From an uncultured Eubacteriales bacterium (lineage in GTDB: Bacteria; Bacillota; Clostridia; Peptostreptococcales; Anaerovoracaceae), in assembly GCA_902763505.1 (NCBI GenBank), contig CACWSO010000013.1:1-55668 (forward strand): DNA of 55,668 bases, given 5' to 3'. The notes beneath the pieces are model-generated. The model did not search any database. It was not told the DNA's origin and saw nothing but the letters and a program-made list of their open reading frames with translations. The number at the start of each line of letters is the position of its first letter. Within the stretch, counting starts at the first letter, position 1. A program made the position numbers and the translations under genes. This document shows positions 26,420 to 34,181 of the stretch, in pieces.

Positions 26420-27823
26420 ATGAATCGCTTAAGCAGAAAAACAAAACTATTATATGGAGTGGCGGGAATCGGTGACTCCGCTCTTTATAGCCTGATGGGA
26501 AACTTCGCCCTGTTCTTCTTTACGACAGTTGCGGGGATAGACCCCGCCGTTGCAGGGGCTATTGTTGCCATAGGCGCCGTCTGGGATGTGGTCAGCGGAT
26601 CTTTTGTCGGCTATATCTCCGACAAAACCAAATCCTCTATGGGCCGGCGCAAGCCTTTTCTCCTTGCGGCGACATTTCCGCTGGCGGTATGCTGCAGTCT
26701 CATCTTTATCGTAATAGACGCGTCGCAGGCTGTTCGCTATGCGTATTATATCTTCATGTTCATCGCATTCTGGACAGGCTACTCTGTGTTCTTCGTACCT
26801 TATACGGCATGGGGAGCAGAGCTGACTGACAACTATGAAGAGAGAACGGAACTGAGAGGAATCGTCTATATCTTTTATTCTATCGGAAGTGCTTTTGGAA
26901 CAGCGCTGCCGCCGATTATCGTCGATCTTCTTATGCAATGGGGCGCGCGGGTCGAAACCGGATGGCTAAGCGTAGGTATCTTCGTGGGCGTTGTTTCAGC
27001 CGCCGCGATTTTCATCACCGGATGGATGGTACATGATCCGGAGCATATGGCTGCTGCAGACCATGAAGACGATGCAGAGCATTCTGCCTCCGGGGGCAAA
27101 GGCAGATTCAAGGGCCTTTCTGCAGCGGCGGATATCCTTCGCAACTACGGGCAGGTCTTACGATTCAAGCCTGCCAGGCTCATTGTGCTCACCAGTGTAT
27201 TTTATCTGATTTCCAACTCCATTATGATGGCGGATAGAATGTACTTTTTCACGTATAACATGGAACTGACAGCCAAAGAAGTCAGTCTCATCATGCTCGT
27301 CATGCAGGTCGTTTCGGTGCTGCTCGTTCCGCCGCTCATCAGAATCAACCGGGTGCTGGACAAGAGAACCCTCTGTATCGGCGGGATCGGAATGTCCGTT
27401 GCCTGCCTGACCATCTACGGGTTTATCGGCGTATCCAGCGTTCCGCACCTTCTGTTACTCTTCTTTATATACGGTATCGGGAGCATCTGTTACTGGCAGC
27501 TGATTCCTTCCATGCTCTACGATGTGTGTGACGCCGACAAGCTTGCGAACGGCACCGACAGAGCCGGCCTGATCATCTCCATGCAGGGTCTCTCAGAGTC
27601 CGTCTTTGAAGCGGTCGGATTTCAGATTCTGGGAATCCTGCTCCATCTGACAGGATTTCAAACGGATGCAGCCCGGCAGAGTCTGGAAACGATGCAGTGC
27701 ATACATGTATCCTTCACATTCATACCGGCCTTTTTCGCGCTGCTCGCACTGCTCATGATGATTCGGTATCCGATCACCCGCACGAAGCACGCGGAAATCA
27801 TAAAGAATCTTCAGCAAAAGTAA
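26420..27823 (+). CDS. GPH-family sugar:cation symporter (MFS)
   Basis: A 467-residue transporter with about 12 membrane helices. Early features match the glycoside-pentoside-hexuronide:cation symporter family: LLYGVAGIGDSALYSLMGNF in helix 1, WDVVSGSFVGYISDKTKSSMGRRKPF with the helix 2-3 loop, and a conserved IPSMLYDVCDADKLANG stretch between late helices. Such proteins import sugars or glycosides with Na+ or H+; the substrate is not readable. No sugar-utilisation gene is next to it. The ribosome site before the ATG is weak (CCTCATAAG). Confidence 0.82.
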   Translation: MNRLSRKTKLLYGVAGIGDSALYSLMGNFALFFFTTVAGIDPAVAGAIVAIGAVWDVVSGSFVGYISDKTKSSMGRRKPFLLAATFPLAVCCSLIFIVIDASQAVRYAYYIFMFIAFWTGYSVFFVPYTAWGAELTDNYEERTELRGIVYIFYSIGSAFGTALPPIIVDLLMQWGARVETGWLSVGIFVGVVSAAAIFITGWMVHDPEHMAAADHEDDAEHSASGGKGRFKGLSAAADILRNYGQVLRFKPARLIVLTSVFYLISNSIMMADRMYFFTYNMELTAKEVSLIMLVMQVVSVLLVPPLIRINRVLDKRTLCIGGIGMSVACLTIYGFIGVSSVPHLLLLFFIYGIGSICYWQLIPSMLYDVCDADKLANGTDRAGLIISMQGLSESVFEAVGFQILGILLHLTGFQTDAARQSLETMQCIHVSFTFIPAFFALLALLMMIRYPITRTKHAEIIKNLQQK

Positions 27824-27837
27824 CCCTTCTTTTGATG

Positions 27838-27843
27838 TATAAT
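27838..27843 (+). promoter_or_regulatory. Predicted -10 box before the TylF-like operon
   Basis: TATAAT lies 45 nt upstream of the next start. No good -35 is seen, so activity is uncertain. Confidence 0.4.
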
Positions 27844-27887
27844 AATGCAAAGGCATCACATCTCTTTTATTTCAAGCAGGTGGTATT

Positions 27888-28769
27888 ATGAAAAAGATCG
27901 TAATCGCAGGCGCAGGCCATATGGGTCTGTCAGCGTCAAAACTGCTAGACCCGAACAGGGTCGAGTTTCTTGGTTTTGCAGATAATGATCCGGCGAAGTG
28001 GACGCTGGAGGATGGCAGTTATCCTGAAGCATCGGAGAAAGCACCGGTGTTTTCCATTCAGACCGCAGTCGATTTGGCGCCGGACGAATTCATCATCAGC
28101 GCCATCGGGAAAGAACGCGCGCGGGCTATTGAGGAACAGCTGAAGGTCTGCCGGTTCTACGGCAACATCATGAAACTGCATGAACTATACGAGGACTTCG
28201 ATATTAGAAGCCGCTGCCTGAAGGAACTTGCCGGGCGTATCGATTATGTTCCCGGTGCGGTTGCGGAACTGGGCGTCTATCAGGGTGATATTGCATGGCA
28301 GATCAACGCACTGCTGCCGGACAGACAGTTCTATCTCTTCGATACATTTGAAGGATTTACGGAAGAGGACATTGCGACAGAAAAGGCATTCCGGTTGTCG
28401 GCTGCGGAAGAAGGAGAATTCTCCGATACAACCGTCGGTGCTGTTCTGGACCGTCTGCCGCATCCTGAGAAATGCCACATCAGAAAGGGCCATTTCCCTG
28501 AAACGGCAGCAGGGCTGGCTCATGCGGAGTTCGCTTTCGTCAGCATCGATCCCGATCTCTATGAACCGGCCAAAGCCGGCATCGAGTTCTTCTATCCAAG
28601 GCTCAATGAGGGCGGCATTTTAATCATACACGACTACAACAACACGCGCTTTAAGGGCATCCATCAGGCGGTCAAGGAATATGAGCGGAAGCTGGTCGAA
28701 TTCGGCGAGAAGCCGCTGAAGCTGGTGCCGCTTGGCGATCTCCACGGAAGCTGCGTGATCATCAAGTAG
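27888..28769 (+). CDS. Rossmann domain fused to TylF/MycF-type methyltransferase
   Basis: A 293-residue two-domain protein. Residues 1-105 form a nucleotide-binding fold (VIAGAGHMGLSASKLL, then FADND) like the N-terminal domains seen in sugar-modifying and CoA-binding enzymes. Residues 110-293 match the TylF/MycF O-methyltransferase family: VAELGVYQGDIAWQINALLP (SAM site), FYLFDTFEGF, FVSIDPDLYEP and GGILIIHDYNN (metal and SAM contacts). Methylation of a sugar or other hydroxyl group is the family role; the substrate is unknown. Two further genes follow at 1 and -4 nt. Confidence 0.75.
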   Translation: MKKIVIAGAGHMGLSASKLLDPNRVEFLGFADNDPAKWTLEDGSYPEASEKAPVFSIQTAVDLAPDEFIISAIGKERARAIEEQLKVCRFYGNIMKLHELYEDFDIRSRCLKELAGRIDYVPGAVAELGVYQGDIAWQINALLPDRQFYLFDTFEGFTEEDIATEKAFRLSAAEEGEFSDTTVGAVLDRLPHPEKCHIRKGHFPETAAGLAHAEFAFVSIDPDLYEPAKAGIEFFYPRLNEGGILIIHDYNNTRFKGIHQAVKEYERKLVEFGEKPLKLVPLGDLHGSCVIIK

Positions 28770-28770
28770 A

Positions 28771-29394
28771 ATGAGCAGAGTAGAATTACCATATTTCAAT
28801 ATCAGCAGATCTTACGGCGGAAACCAGAACTGGTTTCTGGATTTCTGGATGCACATCGGTGGTTGCGGGGCATTGACCATGTGCGATTTGATGATTTACA
28901 TGGCCATGCACCGCGCAAGGTCCGAGTGTACTCCTTTCTCAACTGATCAGCTGACGCGCAGAAGCTACGTTCGGTTCGGTATGCAGATGAAGCCCTACCT
29001 GAAACCACGGAAGACGGGGATCAAAGACCTGAAAGCGTTTATGGATGGCGCGGAGGATTATCTGAAGAACAACAGCATAGAGGGAATTGAGCTGGAAGCG
29101 TTTCCCGGAACGCGGTCTTATGAATCGGCGGAGCTTGTTCTGAAAAACCAGATCGACGCCGGAATACCGGTTCCAATGTTGATGCTGAATCACAAACGTA
29201 AGGAATTCAGTTTTTTTGAATGGCACTGGTTTCTCGTCGTTGGATATGAAGACAGGAAAGAGGGGGAGAAGGTGGTGTGTTATGCAAAGGCAGCTACGTA
29301 TGGAAAGGCTCACTGGATCAGGTTCGACCGGTTCTGGGAAACAGGTGAAGAGGAACGCGGCGGACTGATTATTGTGAAGGAGAAGCAGCGATGA
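28771..29394 (+). CDS. Peptidase C39-like (papain-fold) protein
   Basis: A 207-residue protein without signal peptide. The layout suggests a papain-like fold: Gln19 (GGNQNW), Cys32 in HIGGCGALTMCDLM at the start of a helix, and His152 in EWHWFLVVGYE, followed by an HWIRFDRFWE segment that could hold the third polar residue. Similar 'C39-like' proteins occur in Clostridia and are not characterised. It starts 1 nt after the TylF-like stop and overlaps the next methyltransferase by 4 nt. An enzyme acting on amide bonds in the same pathway is inferred. Confidence 0.55.
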   Translation: MSRVELPYFNISRSYGGNQNWFLDFWMHIGGCGALTMCDLMIYMAMHRARSECTPFSTDQLTRRSYVRFGMQMKPYLKPRKTGIKDLKAFMDGAEDYLKNNSIEGIELEAFPGTRSYESAELVLKNQIDAGIPVPMLMLNHKRKEFSFFEWHWFLVVGYEDRKEGEKVVCYAKAATYGKAHWIRFDRFWETGEEERGGLIIVKEKQR

Positions 29395-30248
29395 CAGCAA
29401 TCAACTGGAATGAAATGTGGCGGAATACAGAAGATTCCATCGAACGGTCTAACAATCTGGAGTTCTGGAATGCCTTCGCTCCCAGATTTCGAAATAAAAC
29501 AGGAGAGCCGGATCCATATATTGAGCTCTTTTATGAATATATGGAAGCCGAGCCTGAAGAGACGCTCTTTGACATGGGATGCGGTTCAGGCACGCTGGCC
29601 ATTCCTTATGCGCAGAAAGGGCATGAAGTTTTTGCGGCGGATTTCTCGCCGGAAATGTTGAAGTATCTGATGGAAGGCGCGGAAGAAGCCGGTGTCGCAG
29701 ACCGGATTCATCCCATTGAACTCAATTGGAATGAGGACTGGAGTGTGCGCGATCTTCCGAAGTGCGATATCGCATTTTCATCACGATCTTTTATTACACG
29801 GGATTTGACCAGCTCTCTGGAAAAACTGGAATCTGTAGCAAAACGAAGGGTTTGTATTGGTGCATGGGATGTTCCGGCAGGCGGTTACGACCGGCATCTT
29901 GCCAAGGCCATCAGATATGAACGCCCGGGCATAGGCACGCACTACATGATCATGGGGGAACTCATGGACAGAGATGTTTTCCCGGAGATGAAATATATCT
30001 ATACGCCTTTCAGGTTGGAAAAGTATAAAAGCCGGCAAGAGGCCGAAGAGGAACTGAGGCGCGCCTTTTCCCACATGACAGAGGAACAGGAGAAGCAGTT
30101 CAGCGCCTATCTGGAGGAGCACCTCATCTTTCATCCTGAAAAAGGAGTCTTTCATGGAAAAGAGATGGACGGCTTCTGGCAATTTGATCACAATGACAAT
30201 AGTTCCATGGCTTTCATAAGTTGGAACATCAAGACCATATACGAATAA
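29391..30248 (+). CDS. Class I SAM-dependent methyltransferase
   Basis: A 285-residue methyltransferase. The SAM-binding motif I is LFDMGCGSGTLAIPYA, motif II ends in EVFAADFSPEML, and CDIAFSSRSF marks post-I motif IV. The N-terminal NWNEMWRNTEDS with WNAFAPRF is common in clostridial methyltransferases next to metabolic clusters. The substrate is unknown. It overlaps the preceding gene (ATGA) and ends just before the Crp/Fnr promoter. Confidence 0.82.
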   Translation: MTAINWNEMWRNTEDSIERSNNLEFWNAFAPRFRNKTGEPDPYIELFYEYMEAEPEETLFDMGCGSGTLAIPYAQKGHEVFAADFSPEMLKYLMEGAEEAGVADRIHPIELNWNEDWSVRDLPKCDIAFSSRSFITRDLTSSLEKLESVAKRRVCIGAWDVPAGGYDRHLAKAIRYERPGIGTHYMIMGELMDRDVFPEMKYIYTPFRLEKYKSRQEAEEELRRAFSHMTEEQEKQFSAYLEEHLIFHPEKGVFHGKEMDGFWQFDHNDNSSMAFISWNIKTIYE

Positions 30249-30281
30249 ATGTTGTTGCACAAACATTTTATGCTGTATAAT
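30249..30281 (+). promoter_or_regulatory. Promoter of the Crp/Fnr gene with operator site 1
   Basis: The palindrome ATGTTGTTGCACAAACAT (30249-30266) lies over the -35 region (TTGTTG, 30252-30257) of a promoter whose -10 is TATAAT (30276-30281). The site centre is at about -30.5 from the expected start near 30288, a position that normally blocks polymerase. Autorepression by the encoded regulator is the simplest reading. Confidence 0.65.
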
Positions 30282-30310
30282 TGTGCTAGTATAAGAGCGA
30301 AGGAGCACAT

Positions 30311-30961
30311 ATGCAGTATCTTGAAAGCGTGATAAACAGCGGTCTGCTGAATGAACTGAAGAAATCAGAATACGTGGAGGCCTTCGAGCAGCTCAAGATT
30401 TCAGGCAGAAACTATAAATCCGGAGAGACCATTTTCTTCGAAGGAGATATCATAGATAAATTCTGCATCGTCCGAAAGGGAAGCGTAAGAAGCGAGAAGA
30501 CCTATCTGAATGGTGAAGTCCACATTGTAGATTTATTTGATGAGGGATCGGTGTTCGGTCTTGCTTTTGCGTTGTCAAAAAGTCGCATCTCAGCCCTTGA
30601 TTTCATAAGCAATGAGGAATCGGAGATCGTCTTTGTATCAATGCATTCAATTCGTAAGAGCAACTTCTCTAACGATATGAACACAACGCTGAATTATATG
30701 ATGGCAGACAGCAATATCAAGATGAGCCATAAGATTGAGATCCTGGCAGAACGAGGGCTGCGGGAGAGAATCATGGTATACCTGCATGTTCTGCAGGCGA
30801 AGTCCGGGACAGATACTGTAACGATCAAGATGAGCAGAGAGCAGCTGGCACAGTATCTATGTGTGAACAGATCTGCGCTTTCCAATGAGCTCAGCAAGAT
30901 GAAGAAAGACGGAATCATAGATTTTAAGGGCTCCAGCTTTACCATATTGAAAAAAAGATAA
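30311..30961 (+). CDS. Crp/Fnr-family transcriptional regulator
   Basis: A 216-residue regulator. Residues 15-120 form the cyclic-nucleotide-type beta-roll (YKSGETIFFEGD, FCIVRKGSVRSEK). Residues 150-214 form the helix-turn-helix (MSREQLAQYLCVNRSALSNELSKM, recognition helix near 187-197). Only two cysteines occur (52 and 184), so an FNR-type iron-sulfur cluster is not expected, and the cAMP-contact residues of CRP are not evident. The ligand is unknown. Three copies of one palindrome around this gene are its probable binding sites. It stands between a methyltransferase operon and the molybdenum cofactor operon. Confidence 0.88.
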   Translation: MQYLESVINSGLLNELKKSEYVEAFEQLKISGRNYKSGETIFFEGDIIDKFCIVRKGSVRSEKTYLNGEVHIVDLFDEGSVFGLAFALSKSRISALDFISNEESEIVFVSMHSIRKSNFSNDMNTTLNYMMADSNIKMSHKIEILAERGLRERIMVYLHVLQAKSGTDTVTIKMSREQLAQYLCVNRSALSNELSKMKKDGIIDFKGSSFTILKKR

Positions 30962-30974
30962 GAAAAAACGAAGA

Positions 30975-31018
30975 ATGTTGGTGAAACAACATACAAAAGC
31001 TCTTCAAAGAAGTATCAT
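30975..31018 (+). promoter_or_regulatory. Operator site 2 with class II -10 box
   Basis: ATGTTGGTGAAACAACAT (30975-30992) is followed by TATCAT (31013-31018). The site centre is 29.5 nt before the first base of the -10, exactly as at site 3, so a start near 31025 would have the site centred at -41.5. No usual -35 is present, as expected for activator-dependent promoters. Confidence 0.55.
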
Positions 31019-31024
31019 TGACAT

Positions 31025-31104
31025 GCCTTAAGACGTAGAAACGTTTTGATTATTGACTTATATGACTTATGAACAGCAGCGGGGAAACCCGCTGTTGTTT
31101 TGTC
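31025..31104 (+). ncRNA. Candidate small RNA activated by the Crp/Fnr regulator
   Basis: A predicted 80-nt transcript with no open reading frame. It begins with a 7-bp hairpin (31030-31036 with 31041-31047, AGAA loop), has a single-stranded linker carrying TGACTTAT twice (31054-31061, 31063-31070), and ends in a strong GAAA-capped terminator. A dedicated upstream promoter with operator site 2 supports it as a real unit, not a read-through end of the regulator gene. Target unknown. An alternative is that the hairpin only ends the regulator transcript. Confidence 0.45.
31072..31104 (+). terminator. Intrinsic terminator between the regulator and the molybdenum operon
   Basis: AACAGCAGCGGG (31072-31083), loop GAAA, CCCGCTGTTGTT (31088-31099; one G-T pair), then TTGTC. 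The stem is 12 bp. Confidence 0.82.
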
Positions 31105-31169
31105 AGGACAACGAAATAATCAGAAGAAAAGCGAGCAGACGATGAGAAAAACAGGGTGCGATTCTTTAA

Positions 31170-31213
31170 ATGTTGTTAAAACAACATTTTTGAGAACGCA
31201 ATTAATATATAAT
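31170..31213 (+). promoter_or_regulatory. Promoter of the molybdenum cofactor operon with operator site 3
   Basis: ATGTTGTTAAAACAACAT (31170-31187), the best copy of the palindrome, is centred 29.5 nt before TATAAT (31208-31213). This puts it at -41.5 from the expected start near 31220, the classical class II activator position, replacing a -35 box. Flanking bases extend the symmetry to 22 bp (31168-31189). Confidence 0.7.
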
Positions 31214-31241
31214 GAAATCCGAACGACAGGAGGAATCATAT

Positions 31242-32264
31242 ATGAAAGAAATCAAAACAGTTGATGCAGTTGGTCACGTTCTGTGCCACGATATTACGCA
31301 GATCATCAAAGACGTCACCAAAGGACCCGTGTTCAGAAAAGGGCATATCATTCGCGAAGAGGATATTCCTGTGCTTTTGAGTGTGGGGAAGGATCACATC
31401 TACGTCTGGGAGAACGATGAGACGATGATGCACGAAGATGACGCCGCCGAAGTGCTGTGTGAAATATGCAAAGGCGATAACATCAGCCGCGGCGAAGCAA
31501 AAGAAGGAAAGATTGAGCTGATGGCTGAGTGTGATGGTTTGCTGAAAATCGACGAAGCGAAGCTGGACATGGTCAACTCCTTCGGTCAGATGATGATTGC
31601 GACAAGGCATGGAAATTTCCCGGTACACAAGGGCGACAAACTGGCCGGAACACGTATCATTCCGCTTGTCATCGAAAAAGAAAAAATGGAAGCAGTCAAA
31701 GCGAAAGCCGGCGAAGAGCCAATCCTTAATATACTTCCGTTCCGTCCTAAAAAAGTAGGAATCGTCACAACGGGAAATGAAGTGTTCTTAGGAAGAATCG
31801 AGGACACCTTCACGCCGGTTGTCATAGATAAAGTAAAAGAGTTCGGCGCAGAAGTTATCGGCCACAAGTATAGTGACGACGCAAACGAGCACATAGAAGA
31901 AGCCATTAGAGAACTGCTTGACGCAGGCGCCGACATGATTCTCTGCACAGGAGGCATGAGCGTAGATCCGGATGATAAGACGCCATTGGCAATCAGAAAC
32001 GTGTGCGGCGATGTGGTTACATACGGCGCGCCAGTGCTTCCGGGTGCCATGTTCCTGCTTGCATATTATGGTGATCAGCAGATTCCGGTCATGGGACTTC
32101 CGGGCTGCGTCATGTATGCGAAGAGAACGATTTTCGATCTGGTCCTGCCGCGCGTCGTTGCAGGAGAGATTCTTACCAAGGAAGATTTCAACAGACTGGG
32201 TCAGGGCGGACTCTGCCTTGGCTGCGATATATGCACGTTCCCGAACTGCGGATTTGGCAAATAA
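31242..32264 (+). CDS. MoeA/MogA-like molybdopterin-binding protein
   Basis: A 340-residue protein of the MoCF-biosynthesis fold. The pterin-binding region shows VGIVTTGNEVF, LCTGGMSVDPDD and GLPGCVMYAKR, as in MoeA-like proteins that insert molybdate into molybdopterin or carry the cofactor. It is shorter than MoeA (about 400), and the N-terminal part (KTVDAVGHVLCHDIT, FRKGHIIREEDIP) resembles MoeA domain starts. The C-terminus is Cys-rich (LGCDICTFPNCGFGK). An upstream in-frame ATG at 31212 lies within the -10 box; AGGAGG before 31242 decides the start. First gene of the operon. Confidence 0.82.
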   Translation: MKEIKTVDAVGHVLCHDITQIIKDVTKGPVFRKGHIIREEDIPVLLSVGKDHIYVWENDETMMHEDDAAEVLCEICKGDNISRGEAKEGKIELMAECDGLLKIDEAKLDMVNSFGQMMIATRHGNFPVHKGDKLAGTRIIPLVIEKEKMEAVKAKAGEEPILNILPFRPKKVGIVTTGNEVFLGRIEDTFTPVVIDKVKEFGAEVIGHKYSDDANEHIEEAIRELLDAGADMILCTGGMSVDPDDKTPLAIRNVCGDVVTYGAPVLPGAMFLLAYYGDQQIPVMGLPGCVMYAKRTIFDLVLPRVVAGEILTKEDFNRLGQGGLCLGCDICTFPNCGFGK

Positions 32265-32265
32265 G

Positions 32266-33231
32266 ATGATAGACACTTACGGCAGAGAAATCAATTATAT
32301 GCGAATATCCATCACCGACAGGTGTAATCTGAGGTGCCGGTACTGCATGCCTGCTGAAGGCATCGAGAAGGTACCGATGAGCCGCATTCTGTCCTACGAG
32401 GAAATCCTGCGGGTATGTGAATCGGCGGCAGGCATGGGAATCAGCAGATACAAGATCACGGGCGGCGAACCGCTCGTTCGCAAAGGCTGTATGGATCTGA
32501 TTCGTGAAATGAAGAAGATCCCGGGTGTGGAACAGATCACACTGACGACGAATGGACAGCAGCTCCCTGAAATGATCGAACAACTTGCGGAGGCTGGAGT
32601 TGATGGACTGAACATCAGCATGGACTCCCTCCGGGAGGACAGATACGCATTCATAACCGGCGGTGGGGAACTTCATAGAACGCTCACAGCCATAGATAAG
32701 AGCATCAGCGCAGGAATCAGAACAAAGGTCAACTGCCTCCTGCAAAAGAAGCTCAATGAAGATGAAATTCCGGACTTTGCTGCCTTTGCATTTGAGAAGG
32801 GCATCGATGTCAGATTCATAGAAATTATGCCGGTCGGTTTCGGCAATCCAGAAGCCGGCATCGCAAACGATGCCGTCCTGAAGGTGATTCAGGAAAGATA
32901 TCCGACCCTTACAAAAGATGAAACGGTACACGGCAACGGACCGGCGGTTTACTACAGACTGCCGGGCAATAACGGTGCAATCGGACTGATCAGCGCCATG
33001 AATCACAGTTTCTGTGAAAGCTGCAACAGAATCAGACTCACTTCGCAGGGACTGATCAAACCATGCCTGTGTTATGAGGATGGTGTTGACCTCAGACCTG
33101 CTTTGGCTTCAGACTCTGATGATCCGCTTAGAGAAGCATTGGAGAAGGCAATCCGTATGAAGCCTGCAGGACATACTTTTTATGACAGAACGACAGTGGA
33201 ACCAAAGGCCATGTCTCAGATTGGAGGATAA
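32266..33231 (+). CDS. moaA: GTP 3',8-cyclase (molybdenum cofactor biosynthesis)
   Basis: A 321-residue radical-SAM enzyme that starts pterin synthesis by turning GTP into 3',8-cyclo-GTP for MoaC. The SAM cluster is Cys20-x3-Cys24-x2-Cys27 in DRCNLRCRYC, followed by ITGGEPLVRKG. The second, GTP-binding cluster is FCESCNRIRLTSQG with a later Cys in IKPCL (C-x2-C-x13-C). The C-terminal Gly-Gly (SQIGG) needed by MoaA is present. The reading frame stays open far upstream inside the previous gene, but ATG 32266, directly after its stop, gives the standard N-terminus. Confidence 0.95.
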   Translation: MIDTYGREINYMRISITDRCNLRCRYCMPAEGIEKVPMSRILSYEEILRVCESAAGMGISRYKITGGEPLVRKGCMDLIREMKKIPGVEQITLTTNGQQLPEMIEQLAEAGVDGLNISMDSLREDRYAFITGGGELHRTLTAIDKSISAGIRTKVNCLLQKKLNEDEIPDFAAFAFEKGIDVRFIEIMPVGFGNPEAGIANDAVLKVIQERYPTLTKDETVHGNGPAVYYRLPGNNGAIGLISAMNHSFCESCNRIRLTSQGLIKPCLCYEDGVDLRPALASDSDDPLREALEKAIRMKPAGHTFYDRTTVEPKAMSQIGG

Positions 33232-33232
33232 A

Positions 33233-34168
33233 TTGGGAAAGCTTATCGCTATTTGCACAAGTGAAAAGAAAGGCACCCAGAAACAGCAGGTTGAAACCGC
33301 TGTGCTCAGAGAAAACCACGGCATCGAAGGGGATGCTCACGCGGGAAACTGGCACAGGCAGGTGAGCCTTCTGGGCCTTGAAAAGATAGAAGAGTTCAGA
33401 GCGAGAGGCGCAGATGTAGAGTTTGGCGCTTTCGGTGAAAACCTGGTCGTTGAGGGATTCGATTTCCGGAATCTCCCTGTCGGGACAAGATTTCGTATCG
33501 GCGATGTGCTTCTGGAGATGACGCAAATCGGCAAGGAATGCCACACCCACTGCGCGATTTATCATATGGTCGGGGACTGCATCATGCCAAGAGAAGGCGT
33601 CTTCGCGAAGGTAGTACACGGAGGCGAAATCAGGGTTGGCGATGAAGTCGTTCAGATCGAGCCGGATCCGGCGAGACCGTTCACCGCGGCATGGATCACC
33701 TTGTCTGACAAAGGCGCCCAGGGACAAAGAAAAGACGAAAGTGGTCCCCTGATTGGTAGCATACTAACAGAAAACGGCTACGATGTTGTTGAGACAATTC
33801 TCATTCCTGATGATGAAGATATACTAAAAAAGGAGCTCATAAGACTTGCAGATCAGCGGCAAGTAAATCTTGTGATGACAACGGGTGGAACTGGTTTTTC
33901 ACCGCGGGACATCACGCCTGAAGCGACAGAAGCAGTCTGTGAGCGCATGACGCCGGGGATATCGGAGGCGATCCGCGCCTACTCAATGACCAAGACTCCC
34001 CGTGCGATGCTTTCGAGAGCAGTCTCCGGAATTCGCGGAACAACATTGATCATCAATCTTCCGGGAAGCCCGAAGGCGGTCAGAGAGAGCATGGAATTTA
34101 TTATGTCTTCATTAAAGCACGGGTTGGAGATCCTGAATGGCAGAACCTCCGACTGTGCGAGAAAGTAA
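33233..34168 (+). CDS. MOSC domain - MogA domain fusion protein
   Basis: A 311-residue fusion. Residues 1-145 are a MOSC domain (GIEGDAHAGNWHRQVSLL, FGENLVVEGFD, QIGKECHTHC with the cofactor-type cysteines), found in sulfur-carrier and cofactor-handling proteins. Residues 150-311 are a MogA/MoaB domain (AWITLSDKGAQGQRKDESGP, TTGGTGFSPRD, INLPGSPKAV) that adenylylates molybdopterin. TTG 33233 with GGAGG 5 nt before it is preferred to ATG 33182, which would overlap moaA by 50 nt. The fusion joins two steps of cofactor handling and is known in clostridial molybdenum operons. Confidence 0.88.
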   Translation: MGKLIAICTSEKKGTQKQQVETAVLRENHGIEGDAHAGNWHRQVSLLGLEKIEEFRARGADVEFGAFGENLVVEGFDFRNLPVGTRFRIGDVLLEMTQIGKECHTHCAIYHMVGDCIMPREGVFAKVVHGGEIRVGDEVVQIEPDPARPFTAAWITLSDKGAQGQRKDESGPLIGSILTENGYDVVETILIPDDEDILKKELIRLADQRQVNLVMTTGGTGFSPRDITPEATEAVCERMTPGISEAIRAYSMTKTPRAMLSRAVSGIRGTTLIINLPGSPKAVRESMEFIMSSLKHGLEILNGRTSDCARK

Positions 34169-34181
34169 TCAGGAGGTAGGA

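Noticed and set aside
31972-32265. Long N-terminal extension of MoaA
   Set aside because: The extension lies inside the MoeA-like gene in another frame and is unlike MoaA; ATG 32266 gives the standard N-terminus.
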